Assembly (NCBI GenBank): GCA_025935655.1
Contig: JAICUV010000077.1
Span: 1 to 12,812 of the forward strand
Origin: Chloroflexota bacterium
Lineage (GTDB): Bacteria; Chloroflexota; Limnocylindria; Limnocylindrales; CSP1-4
Reading direction: 5' to 3'
DNA: 12,812 bases
Under the pieces are notes generated by a model, which saw only the letters and a list, made by a program, of their open reading frames with translations, had not been told where the DNA came from and did not search any database. Shown piece after piece: positions 6,733 through 12,812 of this stretch. The position numbers and the translations under genes were made by a program. Every line of letters begins with the position of its first letter. Position 1 is the first letter of the stretch.

Positions 6733-7827
6733 ATGACGGTCACGGACCGCAGCGGCGACGCCGCCACGAGCCCCCTTGCCGCGTCGGTCGGCCTGACCGA
6801 CGCGGACCTCCTGGCGATGTACCGCACCCTCGCGTTGGCGCGTGCCGTCGACGAGCGGATGTGGATCCTCAACCGCGCCGGCCGGATCCCGTTCGTCATC
6901 AGCGGCCAGGGCCACGAGGGCGCCCAGGTCGGCCTCGCGTGGCCCCTGCGCCATGCCCACGACTGGGTCGCGCCGTTCTACCGCTCGATCGCGACCTGCC
7001 TCACGTTCGGGATGTCGGCGCGTGACCTGATGCTCGCCCAGTACGCGAAGGCCGTGGACCCGTCGTCGGGCGGGCGCCAGATGCCGGGCCACTACGGGCA
7101 TGCCTCGGGACACATCGTCTCGGTCTCGTCGCCCGTCGCGACCCAGATCCTCCACGCGGTGGGGATCGCGCTCGCGGCCAAGATCCGGAAGGTGGACCAG
7201 GTCGCCGTCGCGATCATGGGCGAGGGCAGCTCCAACCAGGGCGACGTCCACGAGGCGCTCAACTTCGCCGCGATCCACAAGCTGCCGTTCGTGTTCATCG
7301 TCGAGAACAACGGCTACGCCATCTCGGTCCCCGCCGAGAAGGAGCTCTCGGTCAAGGACGTCGCCGTGCGCGCCTCGGGCTACGGGATCCCGGGCGTCGT
7401 GGTGGACGGGACGGACGTCCTCGCGTGCTACGTCGCGGGGCGAGATGCCGTGGACCGGGCGCGGACCGGCGGCGGGCCGACCCTCATCGAGGCCAAGGTG
7501 ACCCGGCTGACCGCCCACAGCTCGGACGACCAGCAGACGAAGTACCGGTCCGAGGACGACCTGGCCGAGGGCCGCGCGCACGATCCACTGCCGATCTTCC
7601 GCGAGCAGCTGCGCGGCGCGGGAATCCTGACCGACGAGGTGGGGGCGGCGATGGCCGCCGAGATCGCCGCGATCGTCGAGGACGCCACCGACCACGCGGA
7701 GGCGGAGCCGGACCCCGATCCGTTCACGGCCGTCGATCACGTCTACGCCGAGACGTGGCCGTCCGAGGCGCCCCCGCCGTGGCACCCGTCCGGGCCCGGC
7801 ATCGCGCCCGCCGGGGGCGCCCACTGA
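6733..7827 (+). CDS. bkdAA: Branched-chain 2-oxoacid dehydrogenase E1, alpha subunit
   Basis: The 364-residue alpha subunit forms, with the next gene's product, the thiamine-diphosphate E1 that decarboxylates 2-oxoacids and acylates the lipoyl group of E2. The ThDP/Mg motif runs from 'GEGSSNQGDVHEALNFAA' (163-180) to 'ENN' (191-193); the first acidic position is Glu rather than the more usual Asp. The loop 'HSSDDQQTKYRSEDD' (262-276) resembles the 'HSTSDD..YRS' loop of branched-chain enzymes more than pyruvate-specific ones. 'SGQGHEGAQVG' (58-68) and 'PFYRSIA' (81-87) are further family hallmarks. The start ATG 6733 has GGAGG (6723-6727) 5 bases upstream. Its stop overlaps the beta-subunit ATG, giving coupled 1:1 translation. 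Substrate choice (branched-chain over pyruvate) is inference; pdhA is the alternative. Confidence 0.93.
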   Translation: MTVTDRSGDAATSPLAASVGLTDADLLAMYRTLALARAVDERMWILNRAGRIPFVISGQGHEGAQVGLAWPLRHAHDWVAPFYRSIATCLTFGMSARDLMLAQYAKAVDPSSGGRQMPGHYGHASGHIVSVSSPVATQILHAVGIALAAKIRKVDQVAVAIMGEGSSNQGDVHEALNFAAIHKLPFVFIVENNGYAISVPAEKELSVKDVAVRASGYGIPGVVVDGTDVLACYVAGRDAVDRARTGGGPTLIEAKVTRLTAHSSDDQQTKYRSEDDLAEGRAHDPLPIFREQLRGAGILTDEVGAAMAAEIAAIVEDATDHAEAEPDPDPFTAVDHVYAETWPSEAPPPWHPSGPGIAPAGGAH

Positions 7828-8810
7828 TGGCGATCCGCACGTTCATCGAGGCGATCCGGGACGGCATGGCCGAGGAGATGCGCCGCGACGACACCGTCAT
7901 CGTCCTGGGCGAGGACGTGGGCAAGAAGGGGGGCGTGTTCCTCGCGACGGACGGGCTGTGGTCCGAGTTCGGCGACGACCGCGTCATCGACACGCCGCTG
8001 ACGGAGTCGATGATCGTGGGCGCGTCGATCGGCGCCGCGCTCAACGGGCTGCGGCCGGTCGCGGAGATCCAGTTCGCGGACTTCATCCACCCCGCGTTCA
8101 ACCAGATCGTGTCCGAGGCGGCGCGCCTGCGGTACCGCACCAACGGCGGCGTCGGCGTGCCGATGGTGATCCGCGCGCCGTACGGGGGTGGCGTCCACGG
8201 GGCGCTGTACCACTCGCAGTCCGTGGAGGCGTTCTTCACCCATGTCCCGGGCCTGAAGATCGTCATCCCCTCCACGCCCTACGACGCCAAGGGCCTGCTC
8301 CGGACGGCCATCCGCGACGACGACCCGGTGCTGTTCTTCGAGCACAAGAAGATGTACCGCTCGGTGCGCGGCGAGGTGCCGGCGGGCGACTACACCGTCC
8401 CGCTGGGTCGGGCGCAGGTCCGGCGGGCGGGACGCCAGGTGTCGGTGGTGGCGTACGGGCTCATGGTCCAGTACGCCCTCGAGGCGGCGGAGCGCCTGGC
8501 GGGGGAGGGGATCGACTGCGAGGTCATCGACCTGCGCTCGCTCCGGCCGCTGGATCGCGACACGCTGCTGTCGTCGGTGCGCAAGACGGGCAAGTGCCTC
8601 GTGGCGTACGAGGACAACCGGTTCGGCGGGTACGGCGCCGAGATCGCGGCGATCGTCGCCGAGGAGGCGTTCGACTACCTCGACGGTCCGGTGACGCGGA
8701 TCGCCGGGCCGGACGTCCCGGGCGTGCCGTACAACCACGCGCTCGAGGACTGGTTCATGCTCAACCCCGCCAAGATCGCCGACGCCATCCGCAAGCTCGC
8801 GGCGTACTGA
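7827..8810 (+). CDS. bkdAB: Branched-chain 2-oxoacid dehydrogenase E1, beta subunit
   Basis: The 327-residue beta subunit has the usual length. 'LGEDVGKKGGVF' (27-38) and 'RVIDTPLTE' (52-60, with Glu60 expected to activate ThDP) form the N-terminal pyrimidine-binding domain. 'EIQFADFIHPAFNQIVSEAA' (80-99) and 'HGALYHSQSVEAFF' (124-137) followed by 'PGLKIVIPSTPYDAKGLL' closely follow the branched-chain E1 beta pattern. The C-terminal transketolase-like domain contains 'VIDLRSLRPLD'. The ATG at 7827 shares its A with the alpha-subunit stop (TGATG), so the two are translationally coupled. An E2 acyltransferase gene would normally follow, but the next gene is an unrelated small protein, so the complex must recruit E2 from elsewhere. 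Confidence 0.95.
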   Translation: MAIRTFIEAIRDGMAEEMRRDDTVIVLGEDVGKKGGVFLATDGLWSEFGDDRVIDTPLTESMIVGASIGAALNGLRPVAEIQFADFIHPAFNQIVSEAARLRYRTNGGVGVPMVIRAPYGGGVHGALYHSQSVEAFFTHVPGLKIVIPSTPYDAKGLLRTAIRDDDPVLFFEHKKMYRSVRGEVPAGDYTVPLGRAQVRRAGRQVSVVAYGLMVQYALEAAERLAGEGIDCEVIDLRSLRPLDRDTLLSSVRKTGKCLVAYEDNRFGGYGAEIAAIVAEEAFDYLDGPVTRIAGPDVPGVPYNHALEDWFMLNPAKIADAIRKLAAY

Positions 8811-8824
8811 CGGGTGCGGGGCTG

Positions 8825-9190
8825 ATGGCCGCGCCGACCGCGGACGCGCTGGCCGCGATCGAGGCGCGCCTCCAGCGGGTCCTCGACCCCTACCGCGACC
8901 GGCTGGAGCTCGCGACGATCTACGGCAACCCGGCGCTCCGCAGGGCCGGCGCCAGGGCGCACGACTGGTTCGCGTTCGTGAAGCCGCAGGCGAAGCATGT
9001 CGGCTTCTACCTGCTCCCGATCCACACCGACGAGGCGCTGCGGGCGTCGATCCCGCCCTCGCTCCGGAAGCGGCTCACGGGCCGCTCGGCGTTCACGTTC
9101 ACGGCGATCGACGAGCCGGTGCTGGCGGAGCTCGACGCGCTCGTCGCGCGGGCGTTCGACCGCTACGTTCGACCTGGCGCGGACGGGTGA
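8825..9190 (+). CDS. Small DUF1801-like (YdhG-type) cytoplasmic protein
   Basis: This is a 121-residue soluble protein with no signal peptide or membrane helix. The core 'YGNPALRR', 'HDWFAFVKPQAKHVGFYLLP', 'LRKRLTGRSAFTFTAIDEPV' and the helical C-terminus resemble the DUF1801/YdhG fold family, compact proteins of unknown biochemical role. The assignment is by eye. The ATG at 8825 follows the E1 beta stop by 14 bases with a GCGGGG stretch just upstream, so it is probably co-transcribed with the dehydrogenase genes. Nothing in its sequence suggests a part in the dehydrogenase complex: it has no lipoyl-lysine motif and no acyltransferase 'HxxxD' centre, so it is not a truncated E2. Confidence 0.8.
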   Translation: MAAPTADALAAIEARLQRVLDPYRDRLELATIYGNPALRRAGARAHDWFAFVKPQAKHVGFYLLPIHTDEALRASIPPSLRKRLTGRSAFTFTAIDEPVLAELDALVARAFDRYVRPGADG

Positions 9191-9193
9191 TCC

Positions 9194-9223
9194 CCGGCGG
9201 CCGCGCGGAGATTGAACCGCCGG
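9194..9223 (+). terminator. Possible terminator hairpin after the dehydrogenase operon
   Basis: CCGGCGG (9194-9200) pairs perfectly with CCGCCGG (9217-9223) across 16 bases that themselves contain the palindrome CCGCGCGG (9201-9208). It begins 4 bases after the stop of the DUF1801-like gene and precedes the sigma factor gene. There is no U-tract, so intrinsic termination would be weak. Confidence 0.35.
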
Positions 9224-9288
9224 CGCCCGAGAGATGCTCTACCACGTGATCCGTCCACCCCGGGCGGGTCGCCCCGGCAGGAGATGGG

Positions 9289-9843
9289 ATGCTGGAGGAG
9301 CTGGTCCACCAGGCGCAGCAGGGTGACGCGGATGCGTTCGATGCCCTGGCCCGTATGGTCGGCGACCGATGCCAGGCGATCGCGGTTCGGATCCTCCGCG
9401 ACACCGGCCTGGCAGAGGACGCCGTCCAGGCGGCGCTCGTCACCGCGTGGATCGAGATCCGGACCCTCCGCGATCGTGCGCGCTTCGAGCCGAGGCTCCA
9501 CCGCATTCTCACCAACGCGTGCTATGCCGAGGCCAGGCGCCGCACCCGCTGGTCGGTTGGCGTGCGCGTCATCCCCACCGTCGAGTCCTCCGGACCGGAC
9601 GACTTCCTGACCGTGGACGACCGTGATCTGCTCGAGCGGGCCTTCCGGAGGCTCACCGTGCAGCAGCGGAGCGTCCTCGTCTTCCATCACTACCTCGGGC
9701 TGTCCCTGCCAGAGGTGGCGGAGCGAACCGGACTACCGGTCGGGACCGCGAAGTCCCGGCTGTTCTACGCCACGCGGGCGCTCAAGGCCAGCATCGAGGC
9801 CGATGATCGGGCGTCCTCGCTACCCCTGGAGCGCATGGCATGA
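9289..9843 (+). CDS. ECF-type RNA polymerase sigma factor
   Basis: The 184-residue protein has only sigma regions 2 and 4, as in extracytoplasmic-function (sigma-70 group IV) factors. Region 2 spans about 10-87 ('GDADAFDALARMVGDRCQAI', then 'AEDAVQAALVTAWIEI' for core binding and -10 recognition). Region 4 spans about 115-167 ('LERAFRRLTVQQRSVLVFHH', then the helix-turn-helix 'LSLPEVAERTGLPVGTAKSR', which reads the -35 element). ATG 9289 has AGGAG (9279-9283) 5 bases upstream. The stop overlaps the ATG of the next gene, so the two are translationally coupled, the usual arrangement for an ECF factor with its membrane regulator. Autoregulation is likely for this class, but I cannot see a clear GGAAC-type promoter upstream. 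Confidence 0.95.
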   Translation: MLEELVHQAQQGDADAFDALARMVGDRCQAIAVRILRDTGLAEDAVQAALVTAWIEIRTLRDRARFEPRLHRILTNACYAEARRRTRWSVGVRVIPTVESSGPDDFLTVDDRDLLERAFRRLTVQQRSVLVFHHYLGLSLPEVAERTGLPVGTAKSRLFYATRALKASIEADDRASSLPLERMA

Positions 9844-10742
9844 CCGCACCGCGTGACCCAGACCGCATGATCCACGCCTTCATCGGCGAGGGAGCGGACC
9901 GGCTGGCGGACCCGGTCTACGACGCCGTGCGCGCCGAGATCGAGACGAAGCCACAACGGGCCGTCATCGGCCCGTGGAGGGTCCCCCCAATGAACAAGAT
10001 CGTTCCGATCGCCATCGGCGTCGCAGCCGTGGTTGCGATCCTCGTCATCGGATCCCAGGTCGTCCGCCCCGTGGCGCCCAGCGGCGTCGCCGGGCAGCCT
10101 GTCTCGAGCGCGACTCCGTCGCCGTCAGTGGCCCCGACGACATCGCCCGCATCGGTGGTCGCGCCGCTCCCCGCGGCGGGCCTGGTGAAGGCCGGGACCT
10201 ACCGCATGGGCGACGGCCAGTCGTCGATCCGGATCACGCTGCCCGACGGCTGGGAGGCCACCGGCGCCACCGAGCTGCGCAAGCACCGCGATGCCGCCGA
10301 CGAGCTCACGTTCACCCTCTTCAGGTCGGACATCAACGTCTTCGCGGACGTCTGCAAGACGGACGTCGAGCCGCCCCGGACGGGCCCCACCAGCGAGGAC
10401 CTGCTCGCCGCGCTCTCCGCCCAGGCGGGCACGGACGTCTCCGCCCCGGAGGCCGTCACGGTCGACGGCGGCACGGGCGTGCGACTCACGGTCTCGGTCC
10501 CCGCCGGGTTCGACTACGCCGGGTGCACGGACCGGGCGGCCAAGGTGTGGTCCGCGATCGGGAACGGAAACTGGCTCGCATTCGCCGAGAGCCCGGATGC
10601 CCAGGCCGCCACGATCTACGTCGTGGACGGGCCAGCGGGCCGCGTCGTCTACGGCCCGGGCATCGCGGCCGCGGCCTCGGAGGCGGATCGCGCGGAGCTC
10701 GACGCGATGCTGCGCTCCATCGCCCTGGAGCCGGCGCCCTAG
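9840..10742 (+). CDS. Single-pass membrane protein coupled to the ECF sigma factor, putative anti-sigma or sigma-associated protein
   Basis: The 300-residue protein has a short cytoplasmic head (1-50), one membrane helix (about 53-72, 'KIVPIAIGVAAVVAILVIGS'), a Pro/Ser/Thr-rich linker (about 78-110) and an extracytoplasmic domain (about 111-297) containing 'IRITLPDGWEATG' and two cysteines (172, 229) that could form a disulfide. The start ATG 9840 overlaps the sigma factor stop (ATGA). Position and topology suggest the membrane regulator of the sigma factor. The head lacks the HxxxCxxC zinc motif of ZAS anti-sigma factors, so direct sigma binding is unproven; the head sequence 'HAFIGEGADRLADPVYDAV' might be the sigma-contacting helix. 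Alternatively it is a sensor or effector lipoprotein-like partner. The outer domain would be the signal receiver. Confidence 0.85.
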   Translation: MTAPRDPDRMIHAFIGEGADRLADPVYDAVRAEIETKPQRAVIGPWRVPPMNKIVPIAIGVAAVVAILVIGSQVVRPVAPSGVAGQPVSSATPSPSVAPTTSPASVVAPLPAAGLVKAGTYRMGDGQSSIRITLPDGWEATGATELRKHRDAADELTFTLFRSDINVFADVCKTDVEPPRTGPTSEDLLAALSAQAGTDVSAPEAVTVDGGTGVRLTVSVPAGFDYAGCTDRAAKVWSAIGNGNWLAFAESPDAQAATIYVVDGPAGRVVYGPGIAAAASEADRAELDAMLRSIALEPAP

Positions 10743-10745
10743 CAT

Positions 10746-10819
10746 GGCGAGCCCCCAGTCGGCCGCCGGCACCTGCTCCATCAGGGGCCAGATCTCGATG
10801 CGCCGCCTGGGGGCTCGCC
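10746..10819. repeat. 13-bp perfect inverted repeat with alternative hairpin, between convergent genes
   Basis: GGCGAGCCCCCAG (10746-10758) is the exact reverse complement of CTGGGGGCTCGCC (10807-10819), with 48 bases between. The right arm can also fold locally: TGGGGG (10808-10813), CTCG, CCCCCA (10818-10823). The two folds exclude each other. Lying just after the 10742 stop and before the convergent gene ending at 10841, this could act as a two-way terminator; no U-tract is seen on either side. Confidence 0.6.
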
Positions 10820-10840
10820 CCCATCCTCGTGGCGCTGTGC

Positions 10841-11974
10841 TCAGTCCGTCACTTGGAGCTCCACCGGCACGCCCGGCGCGAGGAACGTGCCGATCCGCTC
10901 GGCCTCGGTGTCGATGGCCGCGCGCTCGGCACGGGCCAGCCGCCGCCACGGCGAGACCTCGATGGTCGTCGCCTTCGGGCGGAGCTCGTGGGTCCATGTC
11001 CCGACGACCGCGCCGCCGGACAGCACCACGGCGCTGATCCAGCCTGCCGTCCGGCTCACCAGCGGGCGCCGCGAGATCGGCAGCAGCGGCTCCGCTTCCT
11101 TCTGGAGCGACAGCGTGTACGGATCGAAGCCACCGAGGAGGCGGATCGTGCCGTCGGGCTCGGGATCGGTCGCCAGGAGCTCGCCGACGTCCTCGGCCAG
11201 CACGTACGCCTTCGTTCCCTCGAGATCCACGAGCACGAGCTGCTCGCCAAGCCGCTTCGACGCCGCCGTGACCCGGCCCGTCGACGCGCCCCACCATCTC
11301 GCGAGCTCGCCCTTTGACGAGCCGGGGAACGCGGCGAGGTGGCGCACCAGCACCGCGTCGAATCCGTCGTCGGCGGGCTCCCGCATCTCGATTCCCAGCC
11401 ACGCGCCCGGATTGACAAACGTGACGTTGCGCCCGCGGTCGGGCCCGAACGCGAGCCTGCCGCTCGCGGCCGCGGGCTTGAGGAACGTGCCCCAGCCGGA
11501 GGCCACGCGGTCGGTGAACGCGGGGTCGCCCAGGTGGGTCGCGAGCGCCTGTGCCAGCTCGCCGCGCGTCATGGGCTCGTCCGTGAGGATCTCGCCGATG
11601 GCCTCCTGGAGCGCCAGCATCTCGGCCCGGGTGACCTTGAAGTAGCGCAGCCACACGTCCGTCAGCCAGTTCTGCCGGGTGCCCAGCCCGCGGACGAGCT
11701 CCGGCAGCTCGCGGGCGGCAACGAGGTGGAGCGTGCCGCGCATCGCCCACGTCTTCACGAGGGTGCGCCCCTCCCACAGCTCCCGCCCCGCGTCGGGACG
11801 CGCGAGGCCGGCCACCCGCACCTGCAGCGCAAGCTCCGCCGAGCTCATCACCTGCGCCTGGATCCCGACGTGCTCGCGCACGACCTCGAGCATGTCCCGC
11901 GCGGGCGCGCGCTCCAGCAGGTGCTGTCGACGCATGCGCAGCGCGGCCACCTGGCGCCACGTGGACCTGTCCAT
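10841..11974 (-). CDS. AlkZ/YcaQ-family winged-helix protein, putative DNA interstrand-crosslink glycosylase
   Basis: This 377-residue protein matches the HTH_42 (AlkZ/YcaQ, formerly DUF1006) family in length and in signature blocks. These are 'GIQAQVMSSAELAL' (37-50), containing the Gln39-Ala-Gln41 pair that corresponds to the catalytic Q-x-Q of AlkZ; 'LVKTWAMRGTLHLV' (72-85) with Lys74, Arg79 and His83; and a C-terminal block 'LLGGFDPYTLS' and 'VVLSGGAVVGTW'. Characterised relatives remove alkylated bases and unhook interstrand crosslinks made by agents such as azinomycin or nitrogen mustards. Q-x-Q is the AlkZ form, while the YcaQ/AlkX branch has Q-x-D. I start at ATG 11974, giving 'MDRSTWRQVAALR'; a TTG seven codons upstream is less likely. 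No natural-product genes are nearby, so a general repair role is more plausible than self-resistance. Confidence 0.88.
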   Translation of the reverse strand: MDRSTWRQVAALRMRRQHLLERAPARDMLEVVREHVGIQAQVMSSAELALQVRVAGLARPDAGRELWEGRTLVKTWAMRGTLHLVAARELPELVRGLGTRQNWLTDVWLRYFKVTRAEMLALQEAIGEILTDEPMTRGELAQALATHLGDPAFTDRVASGWGTFLKPAAASGRLAFGPDRGRNVTFVNPGAWLGIEMREPADDGFDAVLVRHLAAFPGSSKGELARWWGASTGRVTAASKRLGEQLVLVDLEGTKAYVLAEDVGELLATDPEPDGTIRLLGGFDPYTLSLQKEAEPLLPISRRPLVSRTAGWISAVVLSGGAVVGTWTHELRPKATTIEVSPWRRLARAERAAIDTEAERIGTFLAPGVPVELQVTD

Positions 11975-11975
11975 C

Positions 11976-12003
11976 CCGGCACGGTACCGCCGCAACGTGC
12001 CGG
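11976..12003. promoter_or_regulatory. 8-bp perfect inverted repeat immediately upstream of the AlkZ-like gene
   Basis: CCGGCACG (11976-11983) and CGTGCCGG (11996-12003) flank a 12-base spacer. The left arm ends 1 base before the ATG on the minus strand, so the repeat covers the whole ribosome-binding region. The GGCGG that could serve as Shine-Dalgarno lies in the spacer. It may be a repressor operator or an RNA hairpin that controls translation. Confidence 0.4.
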
Positions 12004-12084
12004 AACGTGGCAGATACGGCGTGCGGGTGGTCCTCGCACGATGGAGGACATCAGGCTCGGGAGGCTGCGGCCACCGGACAGCGA

Positions 12085-12114
12085 AGCGGGGCTGCCGGCG
12101 TGGGCAGCCCCGCT
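12085..12114 (-). terminator. Strong 12-bp hairpin downstream of the haloperoxidase-like gene
   Basis: AGCGGGGCTGCC (12085-12096), GGCGTG loop, GGCAGCCCCGCT (12103-12114): a perfect 12-bp stem. It lies 25 bases beyond the stop of the minus-strand gene ending at 12140, the expected place for its terminator. A weak mixed pyrimidine stretch (TCGCTGTCC on the minus strand) follows rather than a U-tract, as is common in high-GC genomes. Confidence 0.75.
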
Positions 12115-12139
12115 CCTGGTTCGCGGCGTCAGCCCCGCG

Positions 12140-12811
12140 TCAGGGGACCGGTTCGAACGCGTGCTTCAGGTCGTACTTGGCGACGCTGCGGCCGAGGTCG
12201 ACGCCCGCCTCGACCGACGTCCGGTAGTGCACGCCGCCCCACACCCGGGCGTTGATGACCTCCGCCCGCAGCTGGTTGGCCTTGTCGAAGTGGCGAACGG
12301 CGTTGAGGTTGTTCGTCGCCGAGTCCGCCCCGCGGATGTCGACGTCGATCCTGGACGTGCCCAGGAACTGGGTGAGCACCTCGGCGATCGAGGACGTGAC
12401 CGTCCCATGGGCCGCCGGGTACTCCGGGTGGTTCGGCGTCGTGAGGAGCGGACGCCAGCCGGTCTGCTCGACCGTCAGCGGGTTCCCGTCGTCGTAGCCC
12501 GGGGTGGGCCCGAAACCGTCGCCCGCCTGCACGGACGTCGGGTCGATCGCGGTGACCGGACGCCAGAACTGGAAGTGGTACTTGGCGTTGATGACCGCGA
12601 TCCCCGCGTCGGCGCCGACGGTGTTGATCATCGCCGCGAGGCGCGCGGTCTCCAGCAGCCCGAGGGCGTTGTCGGCGGCGATGTCACGCACCAGCGTGTT
12701 CCACTGGCGCGGGACGTTGGCGGTGTAGAACCTCGCGACCGCCGTCTGCTCCGCGGTGCGAACCGCGCTCGTGTTCTGGCCCATCAGCTTGATCTCGTTG
12801 AAGTCGGCGAC
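12140..12811 (-). CDS. Vanadium-dependent haloperoxidase-like / PAP2-superfamily protein (N-terminus beyond the window)
   Basis: The 223 visible C-terminal residues run open to the right edge; a Met at 12784 is in frame but unlikely to be the start, since coding sequence continues upstream. Counting from 12811, the three anion-binding blocks of the vanadium chloroperoxidase/PAP2 fold are present: 'KYHFQFWRPVTAI' (Lys77, Arg84), 'HPEYPAAHGTVTSS' (His135) and 'NARVWGGVHYRTS' (Arg189, His195). In vanadium chloroperoxidase these positions bind vanadate, and the last His is covalently linked to it. Here the second block reads Pro-Ala-Ala-His where the fungal enzyme has Pro-Ser-Gly-His. Such proteins are usually secreted and either oxidise halides with peroxide or act as phosphatases; which one cannot be told from this fragment. 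A strong hairpin follows the gene. Confidence 0.9.
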   Translation of the reverse strand, partial: VADFNEIKLMGQNTSAVRTAEQTAVARFYTANVPRQWNTLVRDIAADNALGLLETARLAAMINTVGADAGIAVINAKYHFQFWRPVTAIDPTSVQAGDGFGPTPGYDDGNPLTVEQTGWRPLLTTPNHPEYPAAHGTVTSSIAEVLTQFLGTSRIDVDIRGADSATNNLNAVRHFDKANQLRAEVINARVWGGVHYRTSVEAGVDLGRSVAKYDLKHAFEPVP

Positions 12812-12812
12812 C

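Noticed and set aside
5109..6899. Open frame of nearly 600 codons on the minus strand opposite lpdA.
   Set aside because: Composition is Arg/Asp/His/Gly-rich low complexity with no recognisable domain, as expected for the antisense of a high-GC gene; the plus strand encodes a complete enzyme with all motifs.
8825..9190. Truncated E2 acyltransferase following the E1 genes.
   Set aside because: The protein has no lipoyl-lysine motif, no subunit-binding domain and no HxxxD catalytic motif; it resembles DUF1801-type proteins instead.
9210..9246. tRNA-like words on the minus strand: GTGGTAGAGCAT (D-loop-like) followed by GGTTCAATC (T-loop-like).
   Set aside because: The distance between the two words is about 9 bases too short, the D-stem does not pair, the T-stem has two mismatches and a G-T where G-C is nearly invariant, and no acceptor stem can be formed. 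At best a decayed remnant, more likely chance; a tRNAscan-type covariance search would settle it.
10125..11960. Minus-strand open frame of about 610 codons spanning the anti-sigma-like gene and the AlkZ-like gene, including the protein-like stretch 'IEIWPLMEQVPAADWGLAM' in the 10746-10819 gap.
   Set aside because: It is out of frame with the well-supported AlkZ-like gene and antisense to the sigma-associated gene; the short attractive stretch has no ribosome site and no recognised family, so a gene remnant cannot be supported.
1..12812. CRISPR array, insertion sequence, prophage or integrase.
   Set aside because: No regularly spaced direct repeats, no transposase or recombinase motifs and no clear shift in base composition were seen.

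Overview
The window is very G+C-rich (roughly 70% by eye), densely packed, and almost every gene has a GGAGG-type ribosome binding site with ATG or GTG starts. These traits fit either a high-GC actinomycete or a high-GC soil/freshwater Chloroflexota. I lean towards an uncultured Chloroflexota of the Limnocylindria type. The reason is the style of the protein downstream of the ECF sigma factor (short 'FIGEGADRLADPVYDAV' head, 'IGPWRVPPMNK' before one membrane helix), which I recall as common there. This is inference and no ribosomal marker is present.

Layout. (1) 2-2328: a membrane-bound NarL-family sensor histidine kinase (5' end cut by the window edge) and its LuxR-type response regulator. 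(2) 2456-5089: a tight run of five small genes, namely one secreted protein whose predicted mature N-terminus is His-Glu-Cys, followed by four small multi-pass membrane proteins (one DUF6220-like, one resembling DUF2269/CopD-type proteins, two unrecognised). Gaps are 20-51 bp and each gene has its own Shine-Dalgarno. This is the least explained part of the window. (3) 5223-9190: dihydrolipoamide dehydrogenase (E3), the alpha and beta E1 subunits of a branched-chain 2-oxoacid dehydrogenase, and a small DUF1801-like protein; no E2 acyltransferase gene is in the window. (4) 9289-10742: an ECF sigma factor translationally coupled to a single-pass membrane protein that sits where an anti-sigma factor is expected but has no zinc-binding anti-sigma motif. 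(5) 10841-11974, minus strand: an AlkZ/YcaQ-type winged-helix DNA glycosylase homologue. (6) 12140-12812, minus strand: the C-terminal part of a vanadium haloperoxidase-like protein, running off the right edge.

How they fit together: the kinase and regulator would sense a signal and control transcription, possibly of the adjacent membrane-protein cluster. The E1/E3 genes serve oxidative decarboxylation of branched-chain 2-oxoacids to acyl-CoA and need an E2 encoded elsewhere. The sigma factor pair is a separate envelope-signalling unit. The last two minus-strand genes look like independent transcription units, separated by a strong 12-bp hairpin.

Non-coding structure: several perfect inverted repeats lie in intergenic gaps (3927-3942, 6668-6692, 9194-9223, 10746-10819, 11976-12003, 12085-12114), plus a 12-bp-period direct repeat at 2339-2360. 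No rRNA, convincing tRNA, CRISPR array, transposase or integrase was found, and no gene-free stretch exceeds 300 bases.
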